Assembly (NCBI GenBank): GCA_964540005.1
Contig: CAZILN010000420.1
Span: forward strand, 1-18,335
Source: CAZILN01 sp964540005
Lineage (GTDB): Bacteria; Bacteroidota; Bacteroidia; Bacteroidales; SM23-62
Reading direction: 5' to 3'
Length of the DNA: 18,335 bases
Positions 15,921 to 18,335 of the stretch are shown here, in pieces. Within the stretch, counting starts at the first letter, position 1; each line of letters opens with the position of its first letter. A program made the position numbers and the translations under genes. Under the pieces are notes generated by a model that saw nothing but the letters and a program-made list of their open reading frames with translations, was not told the DNA's origin and did not search any database.

Positions 15921-16496
15921 TCAGATGCTCAGACCTATCTGAAAATTGCAGCTCTCACCTCCGCGCAGGATCGTATCGGAGATTGAAGCTTCTACCGTCC
16001 GGCCGGAGATGAATTCGAAGGTTTCTTTCTGCCAGCCCAGGGAACAACTGCAGAACTCTTTTGGGGTTACATCCCTGTTAACAAATGGGCAGAAGCAGTT
16101 TTCCTGCTTCTTTCCGGTGACACTGATCAGTCCTTTTTCCTCATTATAGTCCACTTTTTCGGCCCATTGTTCTTCCATATGTTTGATAAAACCATCAATG
16201 TCACCCTGAAATTGTTTTAATTGTTCGGTGTATTCGGCTGCACAGGCTCTGCCCATTCCTTCAAGGATAAGGGCCTGGGTGTCAGCATCAGTAGCATCCT
16301 TAAGCAGGTCAAGCATTTTACCGAACCTGCGTTGCATGAATCCGATTTTCCATTCGATCTCCTGTATCCTGGCATCCGCAGGATTTTCGGGTCCATCCGG
16401 ATCCTGGGCGCCGGCATCCCTGTCAAGGAGCATGATCCCGGCACAGGAACACATACCAATCCGGCATGATTTTCTTATAAAATCTTTTCTGTCCAT
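15921..16496 (-). CDS. Cysteine-rich exported hypothetical protein with Tat-like leader
   Basis: I do not recognise a defined function. The 191-residue protein begins MDRKDFIRKS followed by a short hydrophobic stretch and a possible cleavage near AGAQ (28-31), which resembles a twin-arginine signal with Arg-Lys in place of Arg-Arg. There are nine cysteines (11, 16, 18, 85, 134, 136, 149, 151, 183). The second half carries ENCFCPFVNRD, then EFCSCSLGW and RGGESCNFQIGL; this CxC...CxC...C layout resembles uncharacterised DUF6144-like proteins and, in its last strand, V4R-type (4-vinyl reductase) small-molecule-binding domains. The spacing would suit metal or Fe-S binding, which is inference. It lies 61 bases after a helical hypothetical gene and 16 bases before the MutS-like gene, apparently in one transcript. 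Existence of the gene is secure; the family is tentative. Confidence 0.72.
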   Translation of the reverse strand: MDRKDFIRKSCRIGMCSCAGIMLLDRDAGAQDPDGPENPADARIQEIEWKIGFMQRRFGKMLDLLKDATDADTQALILEGMGRACAAEYTEQLKQFQGDIDGFIKHMEEQWAEKVDYNEEKGLISVTGKKQENCFCPFVNRDVTPKEFCSCSLGWQKETFEFISGRTVEASISDTILRGGESCNFQIGLSI

Positions 16497-16557
16497 AATA
16501 TTTTCAGCAGGTGGTTCTATACAAAGTTCGGAAAGTTATCTGTCAAAGTCAATATGC

Positions 16558-16971
16558 TTATCCTTCTTTTATCCTTTCAGCGAGTAATTCCATCCGCTGT
16601 ATCCTTTCGAGGGAGTATGTCTTCTCCTGCTCATCAATATACCGGAGCAGCAGGCTGGATTTCCTGTAGCGTTTAATGGCCTCGGCCCGCCTGTTTTCCA
16701 TTGCCATAAATTCACCTTCCCGGAAAAGCAGTTCGGCTATAAATTTGATCTGTTCAAGCAACAGCTTCCTGGTAAGACATAATTCCTCAACCAGCTGTTT
16801 TTCAGGTATAGTATTGATCTCAGCAGAATCCATTCTGACCATATCTTTCAGGGCCTCATCTATCACCTCCATACCTCCCTTGCTGTCCCCCTTTTCCCTG
16901 AAACCAAGCAGATAGGCCAGCACTTTACCCAGCTGCTCAATGTAACGCATGAGATAATCTTTCTGCTCCAT
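16558..16971 (-). CDS. Small helical hypothetical protein
   Basis: A 137-residue, apparently cytoplasmic protein with no signal peptide or membrane helix. It opens MEQKDYLMRYIEQLGKVLAY, a pattern reminiscent of DUF6483-type proteins, and is almost wholly predicted alpha-helical, with charged Glu/Lys/Arg-rich helices (about 60-90 and 93-135) that could form a helical hairpin or TPR-like pair. The ATG at 16971 has no obvious ribosome site. It is probably the first gene of a leftward group of three with the cysteine-rich protein and the MutS-like ATPase. No catalytic motif is visible and I assign no function. Confidence 0.7.
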   Translation of the reverse strand: MEQKDYLMRYIEQLGKVLAYLLGFREKGDSKGGMEVIDEALKDMVRMDSAEINTIPEKQLVEELCLTRKLLLEQIKFIAELLFREGEFMAMENRRAEAIKRYRKSSLLLRYIDEQEKTYSLERIQRMELLAERIKEG

Positions 16972-17093
16972 AAACTTTTGGTTACTGAATTTTACCTGCT
17001 TTCATACTCAGGAGCGCTTTACTAAAAACCTGAATACTGACATTGATCAAAATTTGTAAAATAATGCATTCCTGGCTTGGATTTATGCCGGTC

Positions 17094-17118
17094 TAAGAAC
17101 TATATTTCAGGGTTCTTA
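17094..17118. promoter_or_regulatory. 7-bp inverted repeat TAAGAAC-N11-GTTCTTA
   Basis: Perfect dyad with arms at 17094-17100 and 17112-17118 and an 11-base AT-rich centre, 45 bases before the start codon of the glycoside hydrolase-like gene. The arm length and spacing suit a dimeric regulator site; the only support is symmetry and position. Confidence 0.4.
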
Positions 17119-17132
17119 CAATCTGTGTTCCT

Positions 17133-17148
17133 TGATCCGGAAGGATCA
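17133..17148 (+). promoter_or_regulatory. Hairpin TGATCC-GGAA-GGATCA just before a start codon
   Basis: A perfect 6-bp stem closed by GGAA, a GNRA-type tetraloop if transcribed rightward, ends 15 bases before the ATG at 17164. It could be an RNA structure affecting translation, or a DNA operator. It has no T-run after it, so it is not a terminator. Confidence 0.45.
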
Positions 17149-17163
17149 GTAAACCTGTAATAT

Positions 17164-18335
17164 ATGTCTCAACGGCTTTTTAAATGTAATGAATATTTTC
17201 AGCATTCATTTCCTGTCTCTATATTTTTATCGGTATTTACTGCCATGCTGATCATGATGCTTTCCTGCGAAGAGATTGGCAATCCGGATGAACCTGATGA
17301 CCAGCCCGAAGATTCCCTGGCACAGGAGGAACCATACGAGCTCCTCATACCTGAAAATGTCATACCGAAAAACGACCGCTTGCTGGGGGTGAATATTTCC
17401 GAAAGCCAGGCCGGATTTGATTCGGCATTTCAGAAGGTCCTTGAAGCCGGTTCACAGGTGGTGGAGCTCAACCTGCCCTGGAACAGGATCGAAACTGCTG
17501 AGGGAGTTTACACGGATCCTGACGGATTACTGGCGGCAACAGAATTTTACGGTGACAACAACATGAAGGTATGCCTCAGTATCGCAGTTATCAATACGGT
17601 TCGAAGGACGGCCCCGTCTTATCTTGACCAGTACAATTATGACGACGAGAAATTCATTGAGGCCTTTAAGCTGATGATGGATTGGTTGATGGCTCAGATA
17701 CCTGATAATGTGGATGTTCCCGGTATCAGCATAGGCAATGAAGTAGACCTGTTGCTGGAAGGGGAGGCCTGGAATAATTATATTGCTTTTTATGAAGAAG
17801 TGGTTACCCACCTGAAATTCAAGTATCCTGATCCGGATTATGGTGTCAAAACTACGGTTATGGGGGGCGTACTGGGTGGGGAGAAAACACAGATCCAGTT
17901 ACTGAACCAGTTCAGCGATGTTGTTATGCTTAATTATTATCCCCAGGACGACCAGTACCGGGTACTGGAGCCCGAAATGGTACACCAGCATTTTGTCGAG
18001 ATGGTGAGCACCTTCAGGGGCAGGCTGATCTGGTTTACAGAGGTTGGATACCAGTCGGGCTCGGAGAATTGCACCAGTTCCAAAACCAAACAGGCCCACT
18101 TTTACCATGAGTTGTTCAAAGCCTGGGATACCTTCAACCTGAATGTTAAACTCATCATCATTGACTGGCTGCATGATCAGTCTCCGCAGCAGATTACCGA
18201 GTGGGAGAATTACTACGGTTCCAGTGCACCGGGTTTCGTTGAATACCTGTCAACCCTTGGTTTGCGTAACTATGACAATACCGACAAGCCTGCCTGGCTG
18301 CAATTGCTGGAAGACGCCCATACCCGGGGGTGGGA
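17164..18335 (+). CDS. Lipoprotein with clan GH-A-like glycoside hydrolase fold (3' end outside window)
   Basis: The first 390 codons of a secreted lipoprotein, cut by the right window edge. A long signal peptide ends in MLSC with the lipidated Cys at residue 35; an acidic, Pro/Asp-rich linker follows (36-60), which may act as a surface-export signal. From about residue 73 (LLGVNIS) the protein looks like a (beta/alpha)8 barrel: VVELNLPWNRIE (strand with substrate-side residues), SIGNEVDLL with Glu193 in the Asn-Glu position of the clan GH-A acid/base, VVMLNYYP, and IWFTEVGYQ with Glu293 at the expected nucleophile position. The distance of about 100 residues between them is normal for the clan. 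I cannot choose a GH family (GH5-, GH39- or GH53-like are options) or a substrate. An in-frame TAA just upstream supports the ATG at 17164; no Shine-Dalgarno is visible. No SusC/SusD pair is in view. Confidence 0.82.
   Translation, partial: MSQRLFKCNEYFQHSFPVSIFLSVFTAMLIMMLSCEEIGNPDEPDDQPEDSLAQEEPYELLIPENVIPKNDRLLGVNISESQAGFDSAFQKVLEAGSQVVELNLPWNRIETAEGVYTDPDGLLAATEFYGDNNMKVCLSIAVINTVRRTAPSYLDQYNYDDEKFIEAFKLMMDWLMAQIPDNVDVPGISIGNEVDLLLEGEAWNNYIAFYEEVVTHLKFKYPDPDYGVKTTVMGGVLGGEKTQIQLLNQFSDVVMLNYYPQDDQYRVLEPEMVHQHFVEMVSTFRGRLIWFTEVGYQSGSENCTSSKTKQAHFYHELFKAWDTFNLNVKLIIIDWLHDQSPQQITEWENYYGSSAPGFVEYLSTLGLRNYDNTDKPAWLQLLEDAHTRGW

Larger units (their letters stand above)
16972..17163. promoter_or_regulatory. 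Divergent spacer before the glycoside hydrolase-like gene
   Basis: A 192-base gene-free region between divergent genes that should hold promoters for both. I found no good match to the Bacteroidota -33/-7 consensus; a TTTG at about 17053 lacks a matching -7 element at the right distance. The part next to the rightward gene holds two inverted repeats, listed separately. Confidence 0.4.

Noticed and set aside
17527..17811. Leftward open frame of 94 codons inside the glycoside hydrolase-like gene, and another at 17899-18174
   Set aside because: Both are antisense to a continuous, motif-bearing frame (Glu193 and Glu293 catalytic positions) and show no features of their own.

Overview
The window looks like chromosomal DNA from a member of the Bacteroidota. 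The evidence is indirect: near-absent Shine-Dalgarno sequences, lipoprotein signals ending in LSC, TolC/adaptor/RND sets of Bacteroidota type, a giant ABC-2 permease carrying a peptidase-like domain, and a membrane-anchored MutS-like ATPase. The genus cannot be fixed from the sequence.

Positions 1-13295 hold a leftward run of six genes in probable operon order: ABC ATPase (12405-13295), a 1142-residue ABC-2 permease fusion (8980-12408), TolC-family outer-membrane protein (7443-8945), lipoprotein adaptor of the HlyD/RND type (6363-7424), RND permease (3207-6311), and a second, different RND permease (1-3170, cut by the window edge a little before its end). Gaps are -4, 34, 18, 51 and 36 bases. 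The layout suggests one envelope export locus in which an ABC module and two RND pumps are co-expressed with a single adaptor and a single outer-membrane channel. The permease fusion is the most unusual item: seven or so membrane helices, then a large M1-aminopeptidase-like part with no HExxH zinc site, then a C-terminal domain resembling golvesin/xanthan-lyase-type carbohydrate-associated modules.

A 200-base divergent promoter region (13296-13495), with TTAAA-type elements repeated every 10 bases, separates this operon from a rightward gene for a small secreted Spy/CpxP-like protein with two LTxxQ motifs (13496-14008). A link between the efflux operon and envelope stress is a reasonable inference.

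Convergent to it is a second leftward group: a helical hypothetical protein (16558-16971), a cysteine-rich exported protein (15921-16496) and a MutS-like ATPase with predicted membrane helices (14096-15904). At the right edge a rightward lipoprotein with a clan GH-A-like glycoside hydrolase fold (17164 to the window end, incomplete) is preceded by a leader with two inverted repeats.

Other notable sequence features are a perfect 22-bp tandem duplication at the adaptor/RND junction, TTG starts on both ABC genes, and Gly/Pro-rich low-complexity insertions in three different envelope proteins. No tRNA, rRNA, CRISPR array, transposase or integrase was seen.
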